DNA of 64,000 nucleotides. It comes from Nectonema munidae (taxonomy: Eukaryota; Nematomorpha; Nectonematoida; Nectonematidae). The position numbers and the translations under genes were made by a program. The notes below the pieces were generated by a model. The model was not told where the DNA came from and did not search any database. It saw only the letters and a program-made list of their open reading frames with translations. Below are positions 24,085 through 35,800 of the stretch, one piece after another (position 1 is the first letter of the stretch; each line of letters opens with the position of its first letter). The stretch spans positions 943,001 to 1,007,000 of the forward strand of contig JAUIRK010000928.1 in NCBI GenBank assembly GCA_030549495.1, given 5' to 3'.

Positions 24085-24720
24085 GAATTGATGCTTCTTC
24101 AATCTCCGTTTTTTAACTGGAGAAAGTTTCTCTAGCATCCTTTGAAGTGGCATGGATGATAGTAAAATCCAAAAAAAAAGACCAGCTCTTTGGGGAAGAG
24201 CTGGTGAAACCAGCAACAATAGCAATGGTGAAAATTCTTGGGCAAGAGATGTTTCAATGAAACTTGGATTACTGCCATTCTCTGACAATATTATTTAACA
24301 TAGGATTATCGTTATTTCAATTTTTTATCTCAGCTGATTATATCCTTGAAAATAGTGGGATGTTTTTCTTTGCAAACTGATGTTGTTTGAGTGAACATTA
24401 CTGATACTCATGAATTGATAGTTTTTGTAAGATACAAAGGAGATGGCATTCTGGAAAGATTCTTTTTGCAATGCTTTATCAACCATGACTACTGGTAAAG
24501 ACATATTTGCAATGATTTCAAGGTTTTTTTTTAAATATTAGGATTAGAACTGTTGGGCTGTTTGCACTGATGAGGCTCCATCAATGCTGGGAACGTGTAC
24601 AGTTCCTCGCATTAAAAATGGGAATCCAAATCAAAATGAGAACCCAATGTTCGTTGCATGGAGGAAGCCTTTTTCTCGTCGTCTTGAATCAGATTTTAAT
24701 TGATGCTATCCAAATAATCA
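24085..24720 (+). pseudogene. hAT-type transposase remnant (SCAND3/ZBED-like)
   Basis: Plus-strand fragments in different frames line up with SCAND3/ZBED5-type hAT proteins: SFEVAWMIVKSKKKDQLFGE near 24135-24200, followed by ELVKPATIAMVKILG; ELIVFVRYKGDG near 24415-24445; FCNALSTMTTGKDIFAMISR near 24465-24520; and CTDEAPSMLG near 24570-24595 (family CTDGAP.M.G). Stops and shifts separate every block, and nothing follows 24720 except an RTE fragment. It is a degraded copy, unrelated in detail to the hAT element just upstream. Confidence 0.7.
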
Positions 24721-24781
24721 ACTTTATTTTGTAATCACATTACTACCTTCTACTTTAACAAGGTAACAAAATCATTCATGT

Positions 24782-25267
24782 ATGATAGAGTCAAAGACTG
24801 TTTTAAACGATAAAAAGCTGCCAATGAAACTGAAGGCCAAAGTGTATTTAGCCATAGTGAGACCAGTCATGACTTACTGTTCAGAATGTTGGTGTCTAAA
24901 AAAGAAAGAAAAGAACAAGTTGGAAGTGTCTGAAATGAAAATGCTGAGAATGATGTTAAATGTAACAAGAAGAGATAGAATCAGGAATAAAGAAATAAGA
25001 CGAAGAACAAAAGTAATGACTAGTGTGATAGATGTAATCGAAAAGAACAAAATGAGATAGTATGGACACGTGCTGAGAAGAGAAAAAGATGAAAAAATAA
25101 GAAAAGCATACGATGAGCAGGTAAAAGGAAAAAGGAAAAGAGGAAGACAAAGAATGAGATGGGGAGATGATTTGGAAGAAAGTATGAAAAAATTTGGTTT
25201 GAAAGAAAGCGATGCTACAGACAGAAAGCTTTGGAGAGAACGGATCAAAGCCATCGACCCCCAATAA
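24782..25267 (+). pseudogene. RTE-type LINE, reverse transcriptase C-terminus
   Basis: The frame reads LPMKLKAKVYLAIVRPVMTY then CSECWCLKKKEK, then MLNVTRRDRIRNKEIRRRTK. After one in-frame TAG at about 25060 (at the usual W of RWYGH) it continues as YGHVLRREKDEK, GKRKRGRQRMRWGDD and LWRERIKAIDP. This is the characteristic C-terminal tail of RTE-clade polymerases. The element is 5'-truncated, normal for LINE integration, and has a purine-rich tail near 25268-25295. The F/S-rich minus-strand frames over this segment are shadows. Confidence 0.85.
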
Positions 25268-25289
25268 GGGGATAAGATGGAGAAGAAGA

Positions 25290-25523
25290 AGAGAGATAGT
25301 CAAAGCTAAAACAAACTGATATTTCTTGATGTCCGTTGTTGTTTTTACACTTATCTGTTATAATTGAGAACATTCTTTCTTCAATTTCGTCACTAATCAC
25401 ATGAATAACGCTTTGGGCGATAACAAATTTTGGACATGATCGTGAATACAAATAATTTGAAGATTTATAGCTTTTCATAAACTCATCATGCATTTCTCTG
25501 AAAGTAGGATTTATAGCTATCAT
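25290..25523 (-). pseudogene. hAT-type transposase fragment (DUF4371-like)
   Basis: The minus-strand frame 25245-25523 contains YLYSRSCPKFVIAQSVIHVI then SDEIEERMFSIITDKCKNNN, the stretch around the first catalytic D (normally SIi.DET.D.S) of hAT proteins with the DUF4371 domain. The D is kept as IITDK. It joins directly to the 3' tail of the RTE fragment at 25267-25290, so the RTE copy may have landed in this hAT remnant. Confidence 0.55.
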
Positions 25524-25673
25524 GAGATTGATAAAATCAAATTTACCACAGTTAGATTCAAATTCAGTAAATTTTCAAAACGTTACGGTTTTGACAAAAA
25601 TAGACTGCAAACACGATCTAAAATGAATGAATATAACAGGTTAAGCCAGATTTTTTGTTGGCTTTCCTATTAG

Positions 25674-26149
25674 GAAATGAAAGGACAGTGATCACAACTG
25701 CCCTTTCAGATTTGGATGTTTTAGTACTGAAACAACTGCATACGTAACAAAAAGCCTTATTGAGAGATATGATATGCTCTAACCAAATGAAGACTTATCT
25801 ACCATGACTCCAAAAACGATATCTTGTGTAAATCTTTGGAAAACAAAATTATTGGTTAAACCGATTGGGTATTTGGTGTTCAATGGTCAAAATGTCTGTC
25901 CTCTGAAGACCAAATAAAGACTCAATCAGACCTCGTTTATCCGACACTCCATTATTTGACAATTCCGGTATCCGATACAATATTGACAATGGTACCAATT
26001 TCTCCATTGTTATTCTAACATTCACACTCCGACACACACTGTCTTCATCAAACCAAATGTTCTCACACCTGCATGTACAATTTGCTAATCCGACAGATTA
26101 GTCAGATTCCGACTTATTTTTTAATTAAAAAAGACATTCGGTTACAACC
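25674..26149. other. non-coding, possible pogo/Tigger-type fragment
   Basis: Around 25900-26110 there are repeated phrases of the type TTTATCCGACAC, GGTATCCGATAC and CTAATCCGACAGATTAG, resembling the ends of non-autonomous Tigger elements. No coding resemblance. Confidence 0.35.
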
Positions 26150-26540
26150 GAAATGAGAATGATACGCATGATGTGTGGAAGGATGCTGAAGGACAGAATA
26201 GCTAACGATGTGTTGAGAAACAAGACTGGTATCGAGGATATTAACGCTTATTTAGAAGATAGCAGATTACGCTGGTTTGGTCATTTGGAAAGAATGAATG
26301 GAGAATGTTTGGCAAGAAAGATAAAAAGAGGAAGTAATTGATGGAAAAATGAAAAGAAGAAGGCCTAAAATGACCTGGTGTAGTCTTGTGAATGAAAGCA
26401 TGAAAAAGAGAAAATTAAAGAGTGAGGATGTGCAATGTAGAAGGAAATGGAGAAATCGTTGCAAACAACTGGTCGACCTCAGCTAGCTGGAATATGAGCC
26501 GTGCCTACAAAGGCAAATGGATTGATGATGATGATAACAT
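26150..26540 (+). pseudogene. second RTE-like LINE 3' end with (TGA)n tail
   Basis: The frame 26153-26341 reads EMRMIRMMCGRMLKDRIAND and later SRLRWFGHLERMNGECLARK, the RTE-type C-terminal block. After a shift near 26338 the text continues with KRRRPKMTWCSLVNESMKK and RKWRNRCKQLVD. A GATGATGATGA run at about 26523-26536 ends the copy, as is usual for RTE elements. It differs enough from the copy at 24782 to be another subfamily. Confidence 0.8.
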
Positions 26541-27774
26541 TGGGTTATATAAGACTTTAACATTAAAGTTAATAAGTTCACAAATAAGGCAATTTTAAAA
26601 GCTTCCTATAAAATAGAGGCAAAACTTTATTTTACTTTAATTAAATATTTTATGTATTATATATAAGTAACACAAATCTAGAGCTATCTGTTTTCTATAA
26701 CCCATGTGAACCATCGAGATAAAAATTAACCTCGCAGAGAGATTCTTTGTGATTCGATGGCTTTTCTAATGTTAATTCACAGTTAAAACCTTGGCTCGCC
26801 AGGACAAAGACCTGCTCATTAGAGCGAATGGATGATGATGATGAATTCACAGTTAAAAATAGTACTTAAATATCACAATGGCTATTGAGAGAGGAAGAAA
26901 TTATCTCCTTGATAGCACCATATACAACAGAAAAGTGTGACACTCTGGAGAGTGATGATGAAACCATACCTCCAACTTATTCAGCAACATCTAGACTTTT
27001 CAGCCCCCTGTAGTTCATCAAGAGCGATAATCAGTTAATGCTCGTCACTACAACAGCATATCCTTGCTCACAGATTTCCTGGAGACATCATATAGCTGAT
27101 TCTCAACAAAAGCTAAAAGCTTTTCAATATGACATAAATGTTGTGAATTTACATATAGTATGAATACTTTATAATGTGATACTTTGTGTATTTTCATTTG
27201 GTCTAAACTCTGAACCACAAAACTGACTCACTATGAAAGGTCACTGACAAGAAATTAATTTATACAGAGAAAGACAGGAGCTAAAAGATCTTTCCTTTCC
27301 TCTCCTCACACCAATTGTCAACAGGCTTGGCTCAGATCAAATGTTTTGGTTAGGTAGGTTGATTTCTCTGTACTGAGACACTTTATAGCTTAGAATTTAA
27401 ATTTAAAATTTATAAATGTTGAAATTTTTAGCAAGGAAATTTTGCAAAACTTGATTACTAACATAGAAAAACAAAGAATCTTACTTTAAAAGAAAGTTTA
27501 CGACTTGGGTCTAGGAATTGAAAAGTATGAAGTCATGAACTAAAATTTGGCTTATAAATTGAAAGCTTAAAATGCTTTGAAGAAAATTAACTACAAATCT
27601 TTAATTTGTATTAATTAGCTTTTCCATTCCCTAAGTGATACAGGAAAAGTTCATGATAAAGAAAGTTTGTGCACAAAATAATAGAAGTGCCAAATAAACT
27701 CTATACAAATTTAACGCATTAGATTCAATGAAAAACAGAAAAATTAGGCTAATCTAGGATACTTTTACTGTAAT
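26541..27774. other. AT-rich with a further RTE-like tail
   Basis: 26643-26697 repeats the segment at 17247-17300. At about 26700-26843 another sequence ends in GGATGATGATGATGA, which is probably the 3' UTR and tail of one more RTE copy. No gene seen after that. Confidence 0.45.
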
Positions 27775-27905
27775 GTGAGCAGGGTTGGTTAGATGCTGGA
27801 TTCGATAACTCAAAGTCTTGGGTTCGATCCGGCATCAAGCCTGCTTTCCTCATAGTTCGATACAAGCGGCGCAATTGTGCCTTCTCGATGAAAACACCCT
27901 ATGAC
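27775..27905 (+). repeat. tRNA-derived SINE, copy 2
   Basis: This is the plus-strand copy of the three-member family. AGCAGG near the 5' end can pair with CCTGCT at the end of the tRNA-like head, like an acceptor stem. The B box GGTTCGATCC lies near 27821-27830, and the body continues with GCGCAATTGTGCC. Confidence 0.75.
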
Positions 27906-28254
27906 ACCTTTACTGAAATGAATTCATCGGTATCTAATCGGTTAAAGCTAATCTTACTTAAAGCCAAATATAGCATTTTACCATTATCCAAAATATCACA
28001 AGAGGCATTTTTAAAAACAAAAACTTCTATGAATAAAATTACAATCATTCACCTACTTTTAAATTTATTAACAAAAAATTTGAAGGAAATTGCAAAAACA
28101 TTACGAAATATTCAATGCAATTTTTATTAAAAAAAAACGAAAACATAAATTTGAATTATGGAATAAAAGACTTGATGGTTGTTTACATTACATTTGGCAA
28201 ATATAATAAGGACATATATCCTAACTTGTGTATTCTATTACACTAATTTAACTC

Positions 28255-28580
28255 TTTCAGTTATCGGCAAACTTTTTTTATTCGTCGACCCCTTCATAGA
28301 ACATTTGTCTTCACATCGACCCCCACCCCACATAAAAATGTTTCATAAAAAGATTAATCAATGTCCAACAATTAAGAGAAAAAATACAAACCAAAAATGT
28401 TTCATATATCCTACACTATACAATGTCCTGAGCTATGTTTTAAAAGAAAAATGAGATTTATTTCTACTATAAAGTAAAAAAAGCATAGCACAATTTGGTA
28501 AGTTTGTCTATCTTATCGACCCCTAGAGATCTGTTATGGACCTCCAGGGGTCGATATCGACCACTTTGCCGACCCCTGAG
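28255..28580. mobile_element. probable hAT-type MITE
   Basis: The left end CAGTTATCGGCAAAC and the reverse complement of the right region, CAGGGGTCGGCAAAG, are imperfect inverted repeats. Both are followed inward by TCGACCCC blocks. No clear target duplication was found, so limits are approximate. Confidence 0.4.
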
Positions 28581-29607
28581 TTACAGTAATCAATAGGGAT
28601 AAATCTTTAAGCTTTAAATAATAGAGATTAATTTTTTATATAAAAATTAAAAGAAAACTTTGTGGGCTCTTGTTCCCATTCTTGACTACATTACTGTCTC
28701 TGATCAACTATAGCTCAAATTTGGATTGATTATTATTATACTGAATGAACCGGGAATAAAAAAACGATTTTAAATATTCATTGAAAGACTTAGCTTTAAA
28801 ACAATTCTCCAATATTAGATCCTCTTACTTTTATACTTTCTCCCTCTCTCTCTCTCTGTCTGCGTGTCTGAAGAAGCCTTGAGGAGGCGAAATATCACAT
28901 CTTGATTAATTATTCATTTTTCATCAATAAAGGTTTTTACTTAAATTGTTTACTATCTATGTCTTAATTTTATGCTCCTTCGATCAAAAAATATAAATTT
29001 CTAAAAATTAGGTTTAATCAAAATTTAACTTTTAGTCGTGTACCCTACAAAGTATAAAGATTAATTTTAAAATTTTTCAGATTTATATAAATACATTGTG
29101 ATCTTAATAAATTTTTTACTGGAAATTTACTTTTTTATTCAAATTTCTTCCTTCTCAAATTTTTGAAGCAAGATTGAAAAATAGTTAATTCCCGCGAATT
29201 AATAATAATCTTTTCGGTAAATTCTCCGAAACTCCTGAGATGACAAAAATTCAGTATAATAAGAACATATCAACATCTTTGCCAAATTTTTCTTCATTTG
29301 TTCGTTTAGTTATTTTCCTTTCTAAGCTACTATCTACGACTCTTCTGTGATAATTTTTTTTGTAATTCCTGTAATTTAAGTCAATATGTATAATGTCTAG
29401 CTTTTATTTCAAAGGTTTTAACTTCTTTGTTTCTTTTAATCGGTTATCGACCACACTCGACATATGTCGACTTTTCAAAAATGTGAATCGTCTGCGTTTA
29501 TTGCTTTTTAATACAAATCTGCTTTACACTAGATATCGTCTGACTATTATCGTCGTTAACGGGTTAACGTATTTAATTTGATCTTTTTATGTATAGTTGT
29601 TTGAAGC
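28581..29607. other. intergenic upstream of NDUFS1
   Basis: Contains a CT-repeat (28845-28860), a hairpin-bearing repeat at 28868-28931 (described separately), and AT-rich sequence. A 62-codon frame at 29393-29581 has no resemblance to the family and lies out of frame with exon 1. Confidence 0.5.
28868..28931 (+). repeat. hairpin-GAAA-AATAAA repeat, copy 1
   Basis: CTGAAGA (28868-28874) is followed by GCCT/AGGC able to form a stem, then GAAAT and, 37 bases later, AATAAAG. A second copy with the same layout lies at 52446-52499. It may be the 3' end of a retroelement family. Confidence 0.4.
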
Positions 29608-29808
29608 ATGAGTAGTACCTTATCGCGAATAATTCACTCAAAGTCCATCACCCTCCTTCCTTCTATCTCTTTTCTTAAAACTTCTGTGATTGCCCATTCA
29701 TTTAACTTCAAGAAAGCAATTCCTCTATCTACTGCACCACCTGTCAAAGTTGAATTGTTTATAAATGATGAGAAAGTTTATGCTGATCCTGGCACTACAA
29801 TTTTACAA
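29608..29808 (+). CDS. NDUFS1: NDUFS1 exon 1
   Basis: Codes for residues 1-67: the presequence and the start of the 2Fe-2S ferredoxin fold ([20 protein letters not shown]). It ends in phase 0 at a GTAGGT donor. Confidence 0.92.
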
Positions 29809-32800
29809 GTAGGTTTGTAAAATTTTTTAAATAATTTTTTAGTTTTAACCAATTAAATTACGCTAGATTCGAGCCAATTATTTTTTTAACATTTCTTACT
29901 ATTCAAATGAACTGCTCAAAATAATGGATCTGATTGACTAAAATTCAAACATTTCTAAATATTATATTTAATATATACGAGAAACGTGAGTTATTATGTA
30001 GTATTATTAAAAATGATATCTTAAAAATTGGACATTTTGACCCTTTTAAGGAGAAGTGTACACCAGTGTCCAAAAAGCTGAAAGTCTTCTCCTTTAAATA
30101 TTTTGTGAATTAAAAATGAAAGCAGACGATTAGTCTGCAAACTTCTAGTCCTCATGTGGTTTGTATACATCCTTTTTATAATTAACATTTCCAAGTTTGG
30201 GATAAATTTTAGTAAAGAAGTTTAAAAGTACGGATGCTTATTGAATGATGTTGTTGTATGTCTTCTTCATTTTTTATTAGACCAGAGAACATATCAAAAA
30301 TCGATGCTACTTATTGGTTATCTCCCTCAACTAAATTTTTTTATGTTTTGAATCAAGTAACTAACTGCCCACTAACTAATCAAAACTTTACGTTAGAGTT
30401 TCAATTAACTAGTTATTTTGTTAAATAATTCGTTAGTTAAACAGATAGTTTTCATTCGTTAATTGGTCAATTATTTAGTTAATTAGAGTCAGTTAGTTAT
30501 TCATAAAGTTAATTAGATGTCCAGTTAGTTAAATCGCCAATTAGTTTGATTATTTTTAAAAGATCGTTTTTTTTAAATAAAAAAAAATTAAATTTACAAA
30601 AATTATTCTAGTATTACGATATATAAAAGTTTACTGTAAATTTTTCTATACAGAAATTGTTTTTAAAGGCAGTGGGAGGGTGAGATAACCAAAAAGTACC
30701 AAAACAATAAGTAGAGAAGAATACGTATAGAAATGGCTTTTGTTAGTTTTTACGATATATAGTCAAATTTCAGAATAATTGCAACAATTGAACTTGAAAA
30801 AGAAGCATCTTTTAGAAAAATGAATTATAAGATCAAAGCGAAAGAATTATGAGTCTTCTAAATCTTATTTGCATTACACATAAAAAATTTCCCCTGCTTA
30901 GAAAAATTCTGTTCATCATTCATTCTTCTGATATTTTAGGCATGCGCTCAAGTTGGAGTGGAAATTCCGAGATTCTGTTATCACGAGCGCCTCAGCATAG
31001 CTGGAAATTGCAGAATGTGTCTGGTGCAGGTGGAGAAATCAGCCAAGCCCATAGCCTCTTGTGCTATGCCGGTTGGCAAGGGCATGCGAGTTCACACAGA
31101 CACTGACTTTGTAAAGAAAGCAAGGGAAGGAGTTATGGAGTTTTTGCTTGTCAATCATCCTTTGGACTGTCCCATTTGTGATCAGGGTGGAGAATGTGAT
31201 TTGCAAGATCAGGTAATTTCTTTAAATTCATGTGCATTGAAGTTATATTTACCATTTATTTTTTCAATTCTAATTTGTTTTTTTAATTCTAAAAATAAAA
31301 TGAAGTCCTATCTTTTTCTTAAAGTTTCAAGTAATTTTAAATTTAATTTATTCGTTATTGTAACTAATCTTATAATATGTAATACTGTAAATCTTATTCC
31401 TGCTTTTCGCTAATGAATCTTACTTCACAAAAGTGCCCAAATTGTTGTGTTCGAGTACCTAATTTGTATCTAGTATTTGCTCAACATCTAAGATTCCATT
31501 GTTCATATATTATTTTGACAATCCTACAAAAAGACTCATTCCTAGCATTCGACTAGAGTACTGGTTATAAAAGAATCTGTGAAGCCTTGTTAATATTAAT
31601 ATATTTTTTATTTTACTTTTTTTTGTCACTTTTTCCATGTTTAAGTCGATGGCTTTTGGAAGTGATAGAAGCAGATTTATTGACATAGATTTTTCTGGCA
31701 AAAGAGCTGTTGAAGATAAGGACATCGGCCCCCTGGTTAAAACAATCATGACAAGATGCATACATTGTACCAGATGTGTCAGGTACGTTTAACTTTTGCA
31801 CTATATTATGAAAAGTTTTTCCACGTCGTGCAATGTAATTGAGAAGTAAGACTACTATCAACTGAATACGAGAAAATAACAAAAAAGATATATGTCAAAC
31901 CTGCCTATAGCGACCATTCAAGGGAAACCAAAAAGGTGGCCGTTATAGGAGGGTGGCCGCTGTATACAGTATGATCATAAAATTAAAATTCGTAGTTACT
32001 TCATCAACTCATTGTATGTAGTAAGTACATTCATCTAAAAAGATTTACTTTATTAATGAATAAAAAAACGTAGTAATATCGAAATTTATTTCAGTAAAAA
32101 TATATAAAACAAACTGTAATTTGAATTTCATATCTTCTTGATAAAGTCTAACATTGTCTTTTGTTTTGCGTTCTTCCTTCGACTCTGTTCTTGATTCAAG
32201 ATCTCATCATCCAAGTCTTCACATTTGCGCTATCTTCGATATCAGAAGTTGTTTACTGGTGGAAGTTTTTTGGAACTATAAAAGTTAACAAGGAATAATT
32301 TTGTGTAATTTCTAATATAATATAATGTTTAAGCTTTTAATCCTTATAATTAACCCTTAAGCTTTTAATCCTTATACTATCAAGTACAACATTTCCTGCT
32401 CGAAAGACTAAAATTCTATGCGTATAAAATAAGTTTTAATCTGATTTGATAAAAATAAAACTGACTAAAAGGCTGCAAAGATTAAAGTTTGTTACAACAA
32501 TATCTTTGCGTGCAGCCTGAAAATTTTTAAGTAAAAAACATCAATGGCCGTTATACTAAAGTAAAAACCTGTGTTTTGATTGAAAACAAGTGGCGGCTGG
32601 CCGCGTTGAAGAGGTGACCGCTATACACAAGGTATCTAAGACTGTTTTCATTTGCGAGGGAATTTCTTTTGGCCGCTATCAGCAGGTGCCCGCTAACACA
32701 GGTTTGACTGTAGTATACATTCACCATAAGCCCATCGCTTATAAGCACACATTTCCACAGCCTCATTAATTTCAAACTGTACTTCAATGCAAATGATCAT

Positions 32801-35800
32801 TACAAGCACTAAATCATTATAAGCACGACTTGAAATCTTACAAAAACTTATATTTGATGTACGAAACAACCAAACAAAGAATATGGAATCATTTTATCTC
32901 ATAAACTCTTTACATTAACCTATTTTACTCCTCCTCAACCCTTGTTTGCTTAATTGCGTCATTCCCTATCTTTTTAAGGATTTTCATCTAACTATACTTA
33001 GTAAGTATGTACAATTTCTTTTTTAAGCCTTAAAATGTAAAATTGCACATGCTATCTCATGTATATATAAGGGAAATTAAAGAACATGTTTCTATGATTT
33101 AGTTTTTCACGCATTTGTTTCGTTTAAGTTTAACATTGTTTTTACTTTCTACTTTTTTTTCCTTTTTAACACCTTTGCGTTTAAATTAAAGTTGCCAGAG
33201 AAGTTGATAATGGATTAAAAGTATTTAATACAGCTAAAAAGTATGAAATAAACCATACATTGATTGATTAATGGATAAAAAAATTGACAAAATTAGGGTT
33301 AGAAAATAAAAATTTTAGAAGGAAAAGAAAGAGAACAGGGGATTTACCTGAATTAGAAAATGATCTTTGTTGAATGATTTATTTTAAAAGAAAAAAAGTA
33401 CACGTTTTTAGCCCCTACCTTGATTGAAATAGCAAATCTCTTCTTATTAAACTTAATTAAACGTCTGAAACGATTTCTGTAAATTTTTTAACTGGGTGGT
33501 TACAAAAATTTCAAAAAAGATGTAATGTTTACAAGCGGAACGCGGAAACAAGCAAGAACAGATAGAACAAATGCAGAAAAATGAAAGAGGTTTATTTTAA
33601 CTGATATTCTTAAAAAAATCCTGAGTTTGTATTTTTTAACGCTTATCAGACTGAAATTTTTAGGGCTACACCAGGTGGTACACTTTCTAGTAAAAATGAA
33701 GTCGTTAGTGGAAGTAAAAAATAGAAAATATATTGTCTTTGTTGGTGAGAGCAAACACGCCTGGTTCTGAATAGTTAGTTGCCTTTATTAGTAATTAGAA
33801 AGTTCAGATATTTAAAAACTAGAACGACCACTTGCCTGTTCAACATAAGTGCAATAAAGCATCGTGGATGATTAAGTAGTTTTTTCTTGATTAGCTTTTA
33901 TATTTAGACAATAGAATGGAAAAAGAGAAATTGCGCTGGTCCTTGACAAATGGCTTGTGCATCCAAAAAAGTTGAAAACTTCTAATATCGAATTATTTTT
34001 TCTGCGAGCTAACATAATTTTCATAATACAGCCAATGGAGGCTGGAATATACGGAGCGTTAAGCTCGTTTGGTCAAGATGAAACAATGGACAAGACTGCG
34101 AAGTCTATCACAATCAGACGGGTCAATAAGGGAGGGCTTTGCCCCTCCCTCCTGGGATTTATTTTGTCCTCCCTGGAAATCTTATAGTCTTGGCCCCATT
34201 AAAATGAGTTTTGCCCCTCTCAGATTTGGAGTCTAGCGACGGAGCTGATTTTGCAATACTTGATGCTCTTCATTGGTTAAAAGATTCCTGGAACAGCATT
34301 TCATTTGACACAATAAAAAATGTTTTATTAAATGTCTTCGCTTGAATGAAGAAAATGAATCATTGAATGAACAAGACGTAGAAGCAACAGATATTAATTG
34401 AGGAGAAAATTAAAATTTTTATTATGATATTTTGATTATGATACTGCGTTAGAATGTTTTGAAACAGCCAAAAATGTTCCAGTTAATGCAAGTTCTGATA
34501 ATAAAATCTTAAAAGAAACACACGAAGAAATAAAAATTTCTCTCTTAAAAAGCCTTACAGATGATGAATAAACTTAAAAAATTAAAAAAAGCAGAAAATT
34601 CAAGATTAAGTTATTGATAATATAAGATTAGGCCAATTTATTGTAATATAAATTTGCATTCCTTTAATAAAGCAGATTTGTAATTTGAAAAATAATTAGT
34701 AGTTTTTTTGTTTAAATTTTCTTTGTGATTAGTAATTCACTCTATCATTTTTACAAATTTCTGTTTTTGGATATAAGCATAAATTTGAGCATTCCCAAGT
34801 GAGTGCTTATATCGAGTGTTAACTGTATATATTTTTTTTCACATTTTTATACTTTCTGCATCTTTTGGGGCTCTCTGTGATTTTTTTTTTTGTGGTTTCC
34901 CCTTCTTTTTTTTTGGTTAATTTATTATTTAAAAAAAAAATTTTTTTTTTATTAAAAAAAAATTTATATCACCCCTAAAAAAAAATAAAAAAAAAAAATA
35001 TAGAAATTTTTTTTTATTTTCACTATTAGTAATAAAGAAAAAATTTTTTTCACCTACCCAACAAACAATATATTGTTTGTTGTTGTTTATTTTTGTGTTT
35101 TTTTTTTTTTTTTTCTTTTTTTTTATTTTTTTTTTTTTGGTTGGGGGGGGGGGGGGGGGGTTTTTTTTTTTTTGTTCCCCATGTTGGCCCCTCCACATCA
35201 AATACCTATTTTACTGAATTTAAAATTTACTCGAAACTTTTTATAATTTAATTTTTTTGAGTGGGTTTTGCATCCATGGAAAGAAATATCTCTCTCACCT
35301 GGACGGGTGAATCTTAGACCAAGAGCACTCTTAATTTGAGGTCTCTGCTGGCATCGGAACGTGAGAGGATCACCCAAATTGATTACAAAAAACTAAAGTT
35401 TCAGAATTCTAAATATCGATGAGTAATTCTCATGAAAAAAATTGATAAGTTTTAAATTTTTTAGTTTTAGACCTATTTCTTTAATGTCTAAAAAATATGA
35501 TGATTTTGTTGTGTCAGAACCAACTGGACAGAGGTTTAATTCAGAAAACCACTACATTTAAACTATCAACAAGATTCTCAATTGCTTAGTAGTTGAATTA
35601 GACCGAAGATTTTCTAAAGAGTCCACACAAATTTTCTATGGTATTTCAGCACTGTGTCCAGAAAGTGAAACTTTTTTATGTGAAGAATATTTAAAACTGT
35701 TTGCAACTACTTACTCTGTGAATGTAAACGATTTGCATCATGAAATAGCATTAGTAAGAAAGTTATTTTTTTAAGGAACCAAAATCACCATCATCTTTAG

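Noticed and set aside
24874..25303. Long F/S-rich minus-strand open frames
   Set aside because: They are antisense shadows of the purine-rich RTE reverse transcriptase on the plus strand.
29393..29581. 62-codon frame upstream of NDUFS1
   Set aside because: Different frame from exon 1, no homology, and exon 1 already has its own ATG and presequence.
30849..31106. 85-codon frame overlapping NDUFS1 exon 2
   Set aside because: Shadow frame; the real reading gives the conserved Fe-S ligands.
34929..35201. Lysine- and proline-rich minus-strand frame
   Set aside because: It translates homopolymer runs and has no protein character.
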